From positions 248,001 through 312,000 of the forward strand of contig AAVT01000001.1 in the NCBI GenBank assembly GCA_000169075.1: a DNA stretch of 64,000 nt, read 5' to 3'. Under the pieces are notes generated by a model. The model was not told the DNA's origin and did no database searches. It worked only from the letters and a program-made list of their open reading frames with translations. Of this stretch, positions 53,848 to 62,427 are shown in pieces (position 1 is the first letter of the stretch; each line of letters begins with the position of its first letter). The position numbers and the translations under genes are program-made. The DNA comes from a marine gamma proteobacterium HTCC2143 (GTDB lineage Bacteria > Pseudomonadota > Gammaproteobacteria > Pseudomonadales > Dasaniaceae).

Positions 53848-54891
53848 ATGTCTATATTGCTAAGTGTGATGGGCTTGATTGCAGCCTTAGTTGTGCTGTT
53901 TGCTTTTCTTTACCGCGCCCCAGATGTAAGCCAGTTTGATACACCTCGGGCAGCGTTGCTGGTAGAGGATCATGAGATTAGCGATGCTCATGATAATGTT
54001 GTTGCGAAGATCACTGATTATATTACCGCTTCGAATCCTAAACTCAGCATTCGTGATCAGCGCTTAAACATGGAAAACCTAATGGCCAGTGAGATCACTG
54101 CGGCTATTACAGCGGTAGATGTGGACGGTATTCCAGGTGAATGGGTGGTTGCCGAGGGTGCTGACGCCAACAAAAGATTACTGTATCTACACGGTGGTGC
54201 ATTTCGTCTTGGTAGCCCTAAAAGCCACCGGAATATCACCGGCGAACTTTCTCGGCGCGCGGGTGTATCAGTACTCGCCATTGATTACCGCATGATGCCC
54301 GAATATAAAATCACCGCCTGCCATGAAGATGCCCGCAAGGCATATCGCTGGATATTGAAAAACGGACCGCAGGGCACTGCAGACCTTGATGCACTTTATG
54401 TGGCTGGTGACTCTGCAGGCGGCAACTTAACCCTTTCCGTTATTGCTTGGGCAAGAGATTCACGCCTGCGCGCCGCAGATGCCGCTATTGCCTTTGCGCC
54501 GGTAACCGACTTCACGATGACAAATCCTACCTGGCGCTCAAATTTGACGACCGACCCATTTCTTGGCCCATTTTTGCAGCCATTGAGCAAACTTCCCCGC
54601 TGGGTCCTTGCCTTTGCTACTCGTTTACCCACGGGCAGGCCGGTCAACCACCCTGAAATATCCCCCTTATTTGGCAATCTTGCGGGGCTTCCTCCTACCT
54701 TGATTCAGGTCAGTCGCGACGAGTTGTTATACGACGACGCACAAAGATACGCCAACCGTGCCATTCACTTTGGTAGCCACGTACAGTTAGACGTTTGGCC
54801 TAAGTTGGTACATGTCTTTCAAGCTTTTGATGGTATTCCAGAAAGTGGCTTAGCACTGCAAAGAGCAGCAGACTTCATTGGGGCTCGGTGA
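53848..54891 (+). CDS. Alpha/beta hydrolase (HSL-type esterase), membrane-anchored
   Basis: 347 residues. A hydrophobic N terminus (ILLSVMGLIAALVVLFAFLY) anchors it. The HSL-family oxyanion motif HGGAFRLGS and nucleophile elbow VAGDSAGGNLTL are clear, with an Asp/His pair later (SRDELLYDDAQRY; LVHVFQAFDG). It is a serine esterase or lipase for short or bulky esters; the natural substrate is unknown. It follows the NTF2-like gene by 107 bp. Confidence 0.9.
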   Translation: MSILLSVMGLIAALVVLFAFLYRAPDVSQFDTPRAALLVEDHEISDAHDNVVAKITDYITASNPKLSIRDQRLNMENLMASEITAAITAVDVDGIPGEWVVAEGADANKRLLYLHGGAFRLGSPKSHRNITGELSRRAGVSVLAIDYRMMPEYKITACHEDARKAYRWILKNGPQGTADLDALYVAGDSAGGNLTLSVIAWARDSRLRAADAAIAFAPVTDFTMTNPTWRSNLTTDPFLGPFLQPLSKLPRWVLAFATRLPTGRPVNHPEISPLFGNLAGLPPTLIQVSRDELLYDDAQRYANRAIHFGSHVQLDVWPKLVHVFQAFDGIPESGLALQRAADFIGAR

Positions 54892-55174
54892 ACCGGCTTC
54901 AATCCACACGCGTTTAGGCGCGTCTGCGGTTAATAGTGTGTCGTTACATCAGCTTCTGTTGTCATTTGGCATAGCAACACTCAACATATATTGCTGTCGT
55001 AAACTTTGGGGGTCTTCAACTTTTATCGGGCGACGATAAAGCCTCTGTTACAGATCCAGCGAAAACAGCGTGAGAGTTGCTAACAATCTGACTTTTACTG
55101 TAACTTAAAAAATTGGCGGGCTAATTCTTCGAAGGTATCATCCCGTCTCTATTTGCCTGTACTTGAGGATTGTC

Positions 55175-56065
55175 ATGTTGATCAAACCGTTAACCACAGG
55201 ATTAATGTTGCTGTTGGCGAGTGTTATTAGCTGGTCTACTACAGCGTCGCAGAATGACGCCTCGCGTTCTACTGAACTGAACCTGCTTGTCTATAATACC
55301 CATGGATTGCCTGCGATTTTTGCCGCTGACGAACCCGTAAAAAGATTCCCACAGATTGGCAAGTTGACCGAGGGCTATGATCTGTCGTTGCTGCAAGAAG
55401 ACTTTGCTCATCATGACCTACTTTTGCAACATCTGAAAAATCCAACAGCCGCAGCGCGAGGCAGTGATGCGCTTGTTCCAGAGTGCTGGCTATGTTCTGG
55501 CTCTGGATTGACGCTTGTCTCAAATTTGCAGACACCTGCTTGGCAGATTCGCACGACCTTCGAACCCTTCAAACAATGTTCCGGATGGCTCAACCGTTTA
55601 AATGATTGCTTCGCTCAAAAAGGTTTTCAGTTAATTATTATGGAACACACTAGCGGCCACCGGATCTATATCGTGAATACGCATCTTGATGCCGGCCGCA
55701 GCGAACCTGACAGAGAAGCAAGAGCGTCACAACTGGAACAGATTGCGCTTATTCTAGAGGCGGAAGCTACTAACGAGGCGATATTGTTTGCCGGTGATTT
55801 GAATCTTGATTGGGACACACAAGCGGATAACCAATTACTGAAAAACTTCGTTGGTCGGCTGAATCTTGTAGCTGCGCAAAAGGGTGGCGATGTATCAAAC
55901 GGTTGGGCCACTCTAGACTATATTTATTATCGCAGCGGTGAGAAAACTAGCTTAACGCTGATAGGGTCTGGCGAGGATATCGCGTTCACCAACGAGTCCA
56001 AGCCATTGAGTGATCACCCGGCTCTTTTTGCGCGCTTTGGCATTCAACAGGGCACATCGCGATAA
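55175..56065 (+). CDS. Secreted endonuclease/exonuclease/phosphatase-family protein
   Basis: 296 residues. Signal peptide MLIKPLTTGLMLLLASVISWSTTASQ. EEP-fold motifs: NLLVYNTHGLPAIF, LSLLQEDFAHHD (Glu), IYIVNTHLDAGRSEPDREARASQ, LFAGDLNLDW, and the terminal SDHPALFARF (Asp-His). These are the magnesium-binding and catalytic residues. The family includes nucleases and sphingomyelinase-like phosphodiesterases; an exported phosphodiesterase or nuclease is the best guess. The ATG at 55175 (GAGG site) is used rather than a TTG at 55163. Confidence 0.85.
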   Translation: MLIKPLTTGLMLLLASVISWSTTASQNDASRSTELNLLVYNTHGLPAIFAADEPVKRFPQIGKLTEGYDLSLLQEDFAHHDLLLQHLKNPTAAARGSDALVPECWLCSGSGLTLVSNLQTPAWQIRTTFEPFKQCSGWLNRLNDCFAQKGFQLIIMEHTSGHRIYIVNTHLDAGRSEPDREARASQLEQIALILEAEATNEAILFAGDLNLDWDTQADNQLLKNFVGRLNLVAAQKGGDVSNGWATLDYIYYRSGEKTSLTLIGSGEDIAFTNESKPLSDHPALFARFGIQQGTSR

Positions 56066-56066
56066 C

Positions 56067-56273
56067 GTGACTGTCGATGCAGAGGAGCACCGCGCATTGA
56101 GAATTAGAGCAAAAGATTGTGCAAAGTGCCGCCAGTCCAAAGAGGTTTTGTTTAGGTGCAGATATGAAAACCTGGACTGGCTGTTCCTCTGCGAAGGCTG
56201 TCTTTTTCTTGTCAAAAATGAATACGCTGCCACGTATTTTTATGGCGGAACCTGGAAGCGCAAGAAAAAGTAA
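56067..56273 (+). CDS. Small zinc-ribbon-like protein
   Basis: 68 residues from a GTG two bases after the EEP stop. The sequence has two Cys pairs, KDCAKCRQSKEVLFRCRY and LFLCEGCLFLVK (CxxC ... CxxC), typical of a zinc ribbon, and a basic C terminus (GGTWKRKKK). The frame opens further upstream inside the preceding gene, but the GTG avoids overlap. I recognise no family name. Possibly cotranscribed with the EEP gene. Confidence 0.55.
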   Translation: MTVDAEEHRALRIRAKDCAKCRQSKEVLFRCRYENLDWLFLCEGCLFLVKNEYAATYFYGGTWKRKKK

Positions 56274-56471
56274 CCGCGCTTTTAGCATCTAATCAGTGTA
56301 GCTAAGCCGGCGCAACCTTTTGGCAGAAATCTGGCTCTTCAATGATTATCTAAACACGTACTTCAGCAAGTGCGACTGGAACTAGCTTAAAAACAACACA
56401 ATCCATTTACCTATTAAGTCTCTACCTGTATCGTCTGTTGCTCGTTTATTCGGAGTCTAGGAGACACCCTC

Positions 56472-56906
56472 ATGGCAGATTACATTCCCCCGTCGCTAGA
56501 CTGGGTACGCGAACAAGTCGAGCTCTATGAGAGCAGCGGCGGCACAAAGGGCACCACCCTGATGGATACCGGCATGCCTTGCATACTAGTCACCCATACC
56601 GGCAATAAGACGGGAGGGATTCGGAAGATCCCTCTCATGCGTGTTGAAGTCAACGGCAACTATGTACTCATTGGCTCGATGGGGGGCCAGCCAAAAAACC
56701 CTGTTTGGGTCTACAATATTAGGGCAAATCCAGAGGTTCAGATACGTGATAAAACTGACGTATTTGATATGCACGTCAGAGAAGTTACCGATGAGCAGGA
56801 ACGGGAAAAACTATGGGCCGCAGGTGTCGCCGCTTACCCGCCCTACGATGACTATCAGGCAAAGACCAGTCGAAAGATCCCTGTGTTTGTCGCCGAACCA
56901 CGATAG
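56472..56906 (+). CDS. Ddn-type deazaflavin (F420)-dependent nitroreductase-family protein
   Basis: 144 residues, split-barrel fold of the Ddn family (mycobacterial deazaflavin-dependent nitroreductases). Landmarks are LVTHTGNKTGGIRKIPLMRVEVNGNYVLIGSMGGQPKNPVWVYNIRANPEVQIRDK, the family core that binds the deazaflavin, and ending ARKIPVF-like VFVAEPR. These enzymes use F420, which is best known in actinobacteria. Whether this organism makes F420 is not seen here. It is next to a P450 (convergent). Confidence 0.88.
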   Translation: MADYIPPSLDWVREQVELYESSGGTKGTTLMDTGMPCILVTHTGNKTGGIRKIPLMRVEVNGNYVLIGSMGGQPKNPVWVYNIRANPEVQIRDKTDVFDMHVREVTDEQEREKLWAAGVAAYPPYDDYQAKTSRKIPVFVAEPR

Positions 56907-57018
56907 CAACCCATCGCGCCAGCTGTGTGAATAGCAACTGGCAGGCCTGACTGAGAATCTGTTCCATCGTCAGGCTCTCACCACCGAGTTAGCACTGCGT
57001 CCGTCGCCTTTATACCAG

Positions 57019-58380
57019 TTAGCTAACCGCGACCTTGGTAGGACGTTTGCCATTAGGGCCATACAGGTTAACCTGCAAACTCGAAATAGCATGAACCAGC
57101 GAATTGGGAGAAATGGTTTGTTTGCCGGTCCAGCTGATATCAGGGAAACGATCAAATATTCGCTCGAAAGCCAGTCGCAACTGCATCTTTGCGATTCGAG
57201 ACCCTAGACATTTATGCACGCCATGACCAAATGCAATGTGCTTTTCGACATTGGGCCGGAGCATATTAAAGGTATCTGGATTAGGGAAGACGTCAGCGTC
57301 GCGATTGGCGGCTCCGTACCAAAGAACTAATTTTTCATCCTTGGCGATCATTTGGCCATTCAATTCTGTGTCTTCGAGCGCGGTACGGCGCATATGCATG
57401 ACCGGCGATACCATACGCAGTGCTTCTTCCGACATTTTCGGAATGAGTGAAGGGTCATCCAGTACCATGGCGCGCTGATCTGGGAATTGGGTCATCAATC
57501 GAATGGTGCCCGATAGAGAATTACGTGAGGTGTCGTTACCCGCAAAGATAATGAGCAACCAAGAGCCATCAAGAAAGTCTTGTGGCAGTAGCTCACCCCC
57601 CAGTTTAGATTGTGCTATGGCGGTTAGTAAATCCTTGCGAGGGTTAGCTCGCCGATCCGCCATGACACGCTCACCGTAGGCAAACATCTCGTTGACCACC
57701 GGATTAAAACGAAAGGGAAACATCGGTTCGGAGAAAAATGTTTGCCAGGGATTGGACAAAAACTGCGACGCCAACTCTAGGTGATGCATCCAAACTTTAA
57801 CTTTAGGTCGATCTTCTTCATCAATGCCAAGCATTTCACACAGCGTGAACAAGGGAAGCTCTTCAGAAAACATTTTCACAAAGTCGACAACGGGGCCCTT
57901 TCTTTCCATCTCATCGAGCAGGTGATCGATTTTTAGCCCCACCTTGTCTCGAATTGTCGCCACATAGCCGGGAAAGAAAAATTCAGCCTGCTGCATGCGC
58001 ATTTCCCGATGCATCGGTTCGTCCATATTAATCAGCGAGTTGTAGGCCGCGGGCACCAGCTTTTTCGGACGCCACTTTTTGCGATCAGGTACCGCCATAT
58101 TGATGCTTCCCCGTTGAGAGGAAAAAACAGTGGGAGCAAGCTCTATTTTTTTGATGTCGTCGTACCGGGTGACCGACCAAAAGCCGGAAAAATTCTTCTC
58201 CGAAGGTAGCCACATCACCGGTGCTTCCTCACGCATTTTTTTGTAAAGTTCGTAGGGGTGGCCTTTTGTCCATGCGGCAGGATCCCAAAACTTGAACCCT
58301 TCAAACTGCGGGTAGATTGCCTCGTAATTTGGAAGCTGTTGTCCAGAATCGATCAAGACTTCGTCACTGATGAGTTTCAA
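57019..58380 (-). CDS. Cytochrome P450
   Basis: 453 residues. The heme loop is FGHGVHKCLGSRIAKMQLRLAFE (thiolate Cys), the I-helix oxygen-activation motif is LIIFAGNDTSRNSLSG (AGNDT), and ExxR is EEALRMVSPV-like. It lacks a membrane anchor, so a soluble bacterial class I P450 needing ferredoxin partners is likely. The long family (CYP125/CYP142-like appearance) is often used in steroid or terpenoid hydroxylation; this assignment is only from overall resemblance. Confidence 0.93.
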   Translation of the reverse strand: MKLISDEVLIDSGQQLPNYEAIYPQFEGFKFWDPAAWTKGHPYELYKKMREEAPVMWLPSEKNFSGFWSVTRYDDIKKIELAPTVFSSQRGSINMAVPDRKKWRPKKLVPAAYNSLINMDEPMHREMRMQQAEFFFPGYVATIRDKVGLKIDHLLDEMERKGPVVDFVKMFSEELPLFTLCEMLGIDEEDRPKVKVWMHHLELASQFLSNPWQTFFSEPMFPFRFNPVVNEMFAYGERVMADRRANPRKDLLTAIAQSKLGGELLPQDFLDGSWLLIIFAGNDTSRNSLSGTIRLMTQFPDQRAMVLDDPSLIPKMSEEALRMVSPVMHMRRTALEDTELNGQMIAKDEKLVLWYGAANRDADVFPNPDTFNMLRPNVEKHIAFGHGVHKCLGSRIAKMQLRLAFERIFDRFPDISWTGKQTISPNSLVHAISSLQVNLYGPNGKRPTKVAVS

Positions 58381-58763
58381 GCTTTGTCTCCTACCCGTCG
58401 TTTGGGTTATTTATTATGTCGACAGAACCCATTATGAGCCTACCTAGTTAGGGCCGTTATTATAAACCGCATTGGCAGCAGGTTCAAAAAGTCGGTTGTG
58501 AAAACCGATTCAGCCGATTGGCAAAAAACCCCAGCCTGCTTTGATGCAAACACCCTTAGTCCCGGTGAAAAATCACTGCAGCTGAGATCCCGAAAATACG
58601 AAGCACCAACCCCGTTGCCATCCAGTTTGATTAAATTACTCATAGCAGCAAGCGCAGAGGTGGCATGCTGCTCGGCTGACAGCAATACCCCGCGCCACTA
58701 CAATGGAGACAATCTGTTTCTTGGTCAACGCCTTTGTACCGCCAGAAACCGCGAAAAAACAAG
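58381..58763. other. Intergenic stretch
   Basis: About 380 bases. Frames here on both strands (81 and 108 codons) overlap one another and show no recognisable domains. The promoter of the leftward P450 gene must be in this segment. Confidence 0.4.
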
Positions 58764-59399
58764 TCAGAGTAATAATCCTGCTGTGGTGAGGCTTGTCACA
58801 AGGCCAGCAGTAAAAACCTCATAGCCCCGGGAATTGGGGTGTATTTTATCGGCTTTCAAATTGTCGTCAGACAACACACCTGAAAATAAATCACTGACTA
58901 ACACCACCGACGTTTCCTCCGCCAGCTCTGCATAAATTGGAGCATCGGCAAGTGTGCCCATGGTTGCCCGAAAAACAGAAAGTGCTGGCACACTAATCAG
59001 TACAGTGGTTGCTCCGCTGTTAAGGGACTGGTCGATAATGTGACGAAGGTCCTGCTTAACCGCTGCCATGGACCGTCGCCTTAGGAAGTCATTGCCGCCA
59101 AGTTCGACAATCACCAGACGGGGCTGGTGTTTTGCCAATAGTGCGCCGATGCGGTGTTTGGCTTTGTCAGCAGTATCGCCGGAAACCCCGGCGTTAATCA
59201 CATTCCAGCCTGTTTCCGCTGCCAATAGCGTGGGGAAGTCTTCACCGCTATTGGCGCCCACCCCATAAGTAACGCTGTCGCCAAAAGCTAGCACAGTTGC
59301 GCCCGGCGCTAGGGCATCAAATTGTGGACTTTTTTCGCAGGCACACAGTGTCGCCAGCATAACGCTGATAATAATCCAGTGGGGTCGCCGTTTTTGCAT
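58764..59399 (-). CDS. GDSL-type lipoprotein esterase (TesA-like)
   Basis: 211 residues. MQKRRPHWIIISVMLATLCACEKS is a lipoprotein signal with lipobox LCAC. The SGNH-hydrolase blocks are AFGDSVTYGVGANSGEDFP (Ser), NAGVSGDTADKAKHRI (Gly), VELGGNDFLRRRS (Asn) and DKIHPNSRGY (Asp/His), which gives the full catalytic set. Similar to E. coli TesA (acyl-CoA thioesterase I/lysophospholipase). A start at 59399 is used; the frame allows 59426. Confidence 0.88.
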   Translation of the reverse strand: MQKRRPHWIIISVMLATLCACEKSPQFDALAPGATVLAFGDSVTYGVGANSGEDFPTLLAAETGWNVINAGVSGDTADKAKHRIGALLAKHQPRLVIVELGGNDFLRRRSMAAVKQDLRHIIDQSLNSGATTVLISVPALSVFRATMGTLADAPIYAELAEETSVVLVSDLFSGVLSDDNLKADKIHPNSRGYEVFTAGLVTSLTTAGLLL

Positions 59400-59494
59400 G
59401 TCGTTTCCTATTGTTGGTACTGGCAAGCTAGCCTGCGATTACGATCGTGTTCAGCGCTAATAAAATATCTAACCCCGTTAAAGAGAACTGAACC

Positions 59495-59710
59495 GTGGGC
59501 CTGAAAAAATACGACTTCGTCAAGGATATCAATTTAGCAGGGAAACGACTTTTCGGTGGACCAACGCTAAAACGCCGCAAATCATATGTTCTGCATACTC
59601 CTGCCAAGCCGCGCGCTAAATTGCCACCTAAACCGCAGCTAGGAGCATGCCCTTCGAAAAGTAGCTCTCTGCAGCCCGCCGTTTTTGTTTTCTTCAAAAA
59701 GTCGCGCTAA
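59495..59710 (+). CDS. Possible small basic protein
   Basis: 71 residues from a GTG start (weak ribosome site AAAGAGAA). Composition is Lys/Pro-rich (KKYDFVKDINLAGKRLFGGPTLKRRKSY; AKLPPKPQL). No family was recognised and an overlapping minus frame exists. Coding status is doubtful. Confidence 0.25.
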   Translation: MGLKKYDFVKDINLAGKRLFGGPTLKRRKSYVLHTPAKPRAKLPPKPQLGACPSKSSSLQPAVFVFFKKSR

Positions 59711-59730
59711 TTCCGCTAACCCAGAGAAAT

Positions 59731-60603
59731 TTAGTCCATTAGCTCGATAACATCACCCTGAGCGAAGCTGCCCGGTTTTTCTATGCTCGCGTAAGCGCCT
59801 AAGTTGCCGCCATTCTCTTTCACCAAATGCCGCATTATTTTGGGGTCTTTAGGTAGGTCGTCAAAACCGTGGGTGGTGATCACACATCGTGGACAAGGAA
59901 TTTCAAATTTAATGACTGCACTGCCAATTTTTGCCCGTCGCCCCATCCACTGGTTTTCTGGAAAACCAATGGCGTCAATATCTAGCAATATGTTGGGTCG
60001 AAAGCGTCTCACATCGAATTTTGACTCCCCCCCGGCAGCGGCTGCAATGGCGTTCAAATGGATTAAGCTTGCCTTACTCATAACCAGTATGGGGAAGGCA
60101 TCGAAATAGCTGCCCGGTGGAGATTCGTATTTCAGTACGTCCTCGGGAAATAAAGAAATATCTGGCAAAGGTTCCTCTGGGTTGCGGGCGAAAATCTCCC
60201 TGTAGTAAGATTCTACATTGACATTTTCGTCCATGGGAGGACGCAGATAATGCTCTAGCTGATCTTCGGGCAGTATTGGCCATAGGCTGACAGTGGATCC
60301 CACAGCCTTGGACAGCGCGGCATGGACGCCCGGGTCTGCAGAAGACACAACCCTTCCGTCTTGCAAAGTAATACTGACCGTCGGAGAGATGTTTTGCTCG
60401 TCAGGTTCGCTGGTAAATACTGGCGTCATTGATAACAGCTGGGGAAAGCGTTTACCGCCTTTAATGCCACCACGCTCTTCATCCTTAAGCGCCCATGCGC
60501 GGTCGCCAGGGATACCTTTCTTAGTCAATATCGCACTGGATAGCGAGTGCCCCTTCATGCTTTTGACTGGATAGCGAAATATGTCCGTGATGGTAGCAGG
60601 CAT
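59731..60603 (-). CDS. MOSC domain-containing molybdenum-cofactor protein (YcbX-like)
   Basis: 290 residues. An N-terminal MOSC_N beta barrel (ITDIFRYPVKSMKGHSL) precedes the MOSC domain with ILLDIDAIGFPENQWMGRRAKIGSAVIKFEIPCPRCVITTHGFDDLPKD; the Cys of the PCPRCV segment is the likely Mo ligand. Related YcbX and mARC proteins reduce N-hydroxylated compounds. Lacks the 2Fe-2S ferredoxin domain seen at the C terminus of E. coli YcbX. Confidence 0.9.
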   Translation of the reverse strand: MPATITDIFRYPVKSMKGHSLSSAILTKKGIPGDRAWALKDEERGGIKGGKRFPQLLSMTPVFTSEPDEQNISPTVSITLQDGRVVSSADPGVHAALSKAVGSTVSLWPILPEDQLEHYLRPPMDENVNVESYYREIFARNPEEPLPDISLFPEDVLKYESPPGSYFDAFPILVMSKASLIHLNAIAAAAGGESKFDVRRFRPNILLDIDAIGFPENQWMGRRAKIGSAVIKFEIPCPRCVITTHGFDDLPKDPKIMRHLVKENGGNLGAYASIEKPGSFAQGDVIELMD

Positions 60604-61066
60604 ATGAAGTCCTCTTTTTTATTTTATTGACCGGTACTTGAATACAGGGAGAAGTAACACCTCCTCGCGTGTACCAATCTACTACAAGGTCCGAGCTGCT
60701 GGCAATCGACAGGCCGAAAAGTGCCTTGGTAGCAATGCCTGGCGGCCCAGTTGAAGGTCAAGACAATTTGGTACTCGTTAGGTCTGAAAGGCAGCGAATA
60801 CTTCGGGACCTATATACTGCGCAGACACATCTAATGGGTACTGATATGACGGATGAAAGCCTCAGACAACGGTAACTGTTAATCACCGATACAGCGCCGT
60901 TACGTTGGCTGCTGGGAGCCACATGTCATGTGGCGAGGCGCCAGGCTGACATGCCTGCTCGCCATAAAAGTCTTTACAGGCGTCGACCCTAGTTACGCGC
61001 AGGTAGCACGTGAGTCGGCACGCTAACGACGGCAGCAGCCGACAATGACCTTTTTTTGTCTCCACA
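60604..61066. other. Intergenic stretch
   Basis: About 460 bases, with a palindrome CCACATGTCATGTGG at about 60920. Frames here are short and unlike proteins. No gene is proposed. Confidence 0.4.
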
Positions 61067-61786
61067 CTATTTTTCGTGGGATATCTCTGTTTTGAAAACA
61101 AAGGCCATTGCTACGACATGGACCACTAATAACAGGGAAGCACCGATAAAGTAGGCTTCGATATCCACGGGCGCTATGGCACCCAGAAATAAAGCAACCA
61201 TCAAAACCTGATAGATAACCCCGAATACACCCAGTGTCACGGCGGCAACCTTGGAGCTGCTAGTGTCACGGTAAAGAGGCCCCGCCGCTAGCAGAGCAAA
61301 TACCGAGTAGAGCCAGAAGCCTAAGTAGTCAAAGCTAGTGTACAGGGAAAAGGGAATGGACACGTTCAGCACACGAAGTAACGGATCAGCTAACTCAGCA
61401 CCCACTGCGCCGCTGGTGATGGAATCTGCCAACAAGGGTATGGTCCATACCGCGATGAACTTCGGAATAATAAACGCCATCACAGACATCGCAACAAAGA
61501 AGGCCGCCAATATGGCTCGAAACACGTTTCTATCGGCTACTATCCAAGCACCGCAGGCAAACACAGCCGATAAGCTGAACATAGCGACAATTTGATTGGT
61601 CCAGCCGACGATGAACAGACCTCTATTGGCATTCAGCCAGGCAACGCGATCTGCGTGCTCTGCCGCGTAGCCAGCGGGCGCATCCAGCGGGAAAAAGATA
61701 GATAGCACAGCCGTGGCAATGGTGATGATCACCGACCAGAAGCCAAACCGATTAATGTGGGAATTTAGTGTTTGTGTTGCGTTCAC
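61067..61786 (-). CDS. Multi-pass membrane protein, family not recognised
   Basis: 239 residues with about six to seven membrane segments (FGFWSVIITIATAVLSIFFPL; GLFIVGWTNQIVAMFSLSAVFACGA; AILAAFFVAMSVMAFIIPKF; VAAVTLGVFGVIYQVLMVALFLGAI; AYFIGASLLLVVHVVAMAFVF). DUF4386-like in outline. The start overlaps the TetR stop by four bases, so TetR and membrane protein are one leftward transcript, and the TetR gene is divergent from the FAD oxidoreductase. Confidence 0.65.
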   Translation of the reverse strand: MNATQTLNSHINRFGFWSVIITIATAVLSIFFPLDAPAGYAAEHADRVAWLNANRGLFIVGWTNQIVAMFSLSAVFACGAWIVADRNVFRAILAAFFVAMSVMAFIIPKFIAVWTIPLLADSITSGAVGAELADPLLRVLNVSIPFSLYTSFDYLGFWLYSVFALLAAGPLYRDTSSSKVAAVTLGVFGVIYQVLMVALFLGAIAPVDIEAYFIGASLLLVVHVVAMAFVFKTEISHEK

Positions 61787-62346
61787 GCTATCTCTCCATA
61801 TTGCTCATCAATAAACTTCAAAATAGTGTCGCGCACGTTTGCCCTGTCGCTTTCCCAGCGCCGACCGCTGCCTACAAACAGTGACTCTGCTTCCAACAAT
61901 GACATCAGGCAAAGGGCCTCAGCACGGGCGGATGACCTTCCTGCAGTTTCCATGGCTTGTTCCAATAACTGCAGATAACCCGCATAAACATCCTCCAACA
62001 GGTCAGACACCAGTGGTTCAACTTGCTGCATGGCCCACAGTTGAGGCCATAGTTTGTCGGGGAATAAAATTTCATCCGTCGTATCGGAGAGCATAAATTC
62101 CGCTATTTCATAAACCGTCAAATCATCGCTATCGCGCTGCCTAGTTTCGAGACGCCCGCTAACTTCGTCAGCGATAAACTGAACTAACGCCCGCAGCATG
62201 TCTTCCCAGGTCCTGAAATGATATTGCAGGGCTCCCAGTTTCATACCGCTAGCGCGAGCCAGTGCCCGCATACTCAGTCTCCCGTAGCCCTCATCAGCTA
62301 TGATTTCCAACGCGGTCTGCAGTATTTCTGGCTTGCGCTCGCTCAC
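61783..62346 (-). CDS. TetR-family transcriptional regulator
   Basis: 187 residues, GTG start. The HTH is KPEILQTALEIIADEGYGRLSMRALARASGMKLGALQYHFRTWEDMLRALVQ. The rest is a helical ligand-binding domain. A strong palindromic operator lies just upstream, between it and the divergent oxidoreductase gene, so it probably represses itself and that gene. Coupled by a four-base overlap to the membrane-protein gene. Confidence 0.92.
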   Translation of the reverse strand: MSERKPEILQTALEIIADEGYGRLSMRALARASGMKLGALQYHFRTWEDMLRALVQFIADEVSGRLETRQRDSDDLTVYEIAEFMLSDTTDEILFPDKLWPQLWAMQQVEPLVSDLLEDVYAGYLQLLEQAMETAGRSSARAEALCLMSLLEAESLFVGSGRRWESDRANVRDTILKFIDEQYGEIA

Positions 62347-62366
62347 TAAACTATCGCTCCGCTATT

Positions 62367-62408
62367 TGACATGTCAGGCGACATGCTAGAACATGTCAAT
62401 TGACATGT
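62367..62408. promoter_or_regulatory. Palindromic TetR operator
   Basis: Contains TGACATGTCA (62367-62376), GACATG (62379-62384) and ACATGTCAATTGACATGT (62391-62408, an 18-bp perfect palindrome). All share the half-site TGACATGT. This lies between the start codons of the TetR gene and the divergent FAD oxidoreductase, 20 bases from each. Confidence 0.8.
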
Positions 62409-62427
62409 AAAGTATTAGGGAACGATT

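Noticed and set aside
58440..58824. Overlapping frames on both strands before the P450 gene
   Set aside because: They oppose each other and show no domain; the plus frame runs into the GDSL gene.
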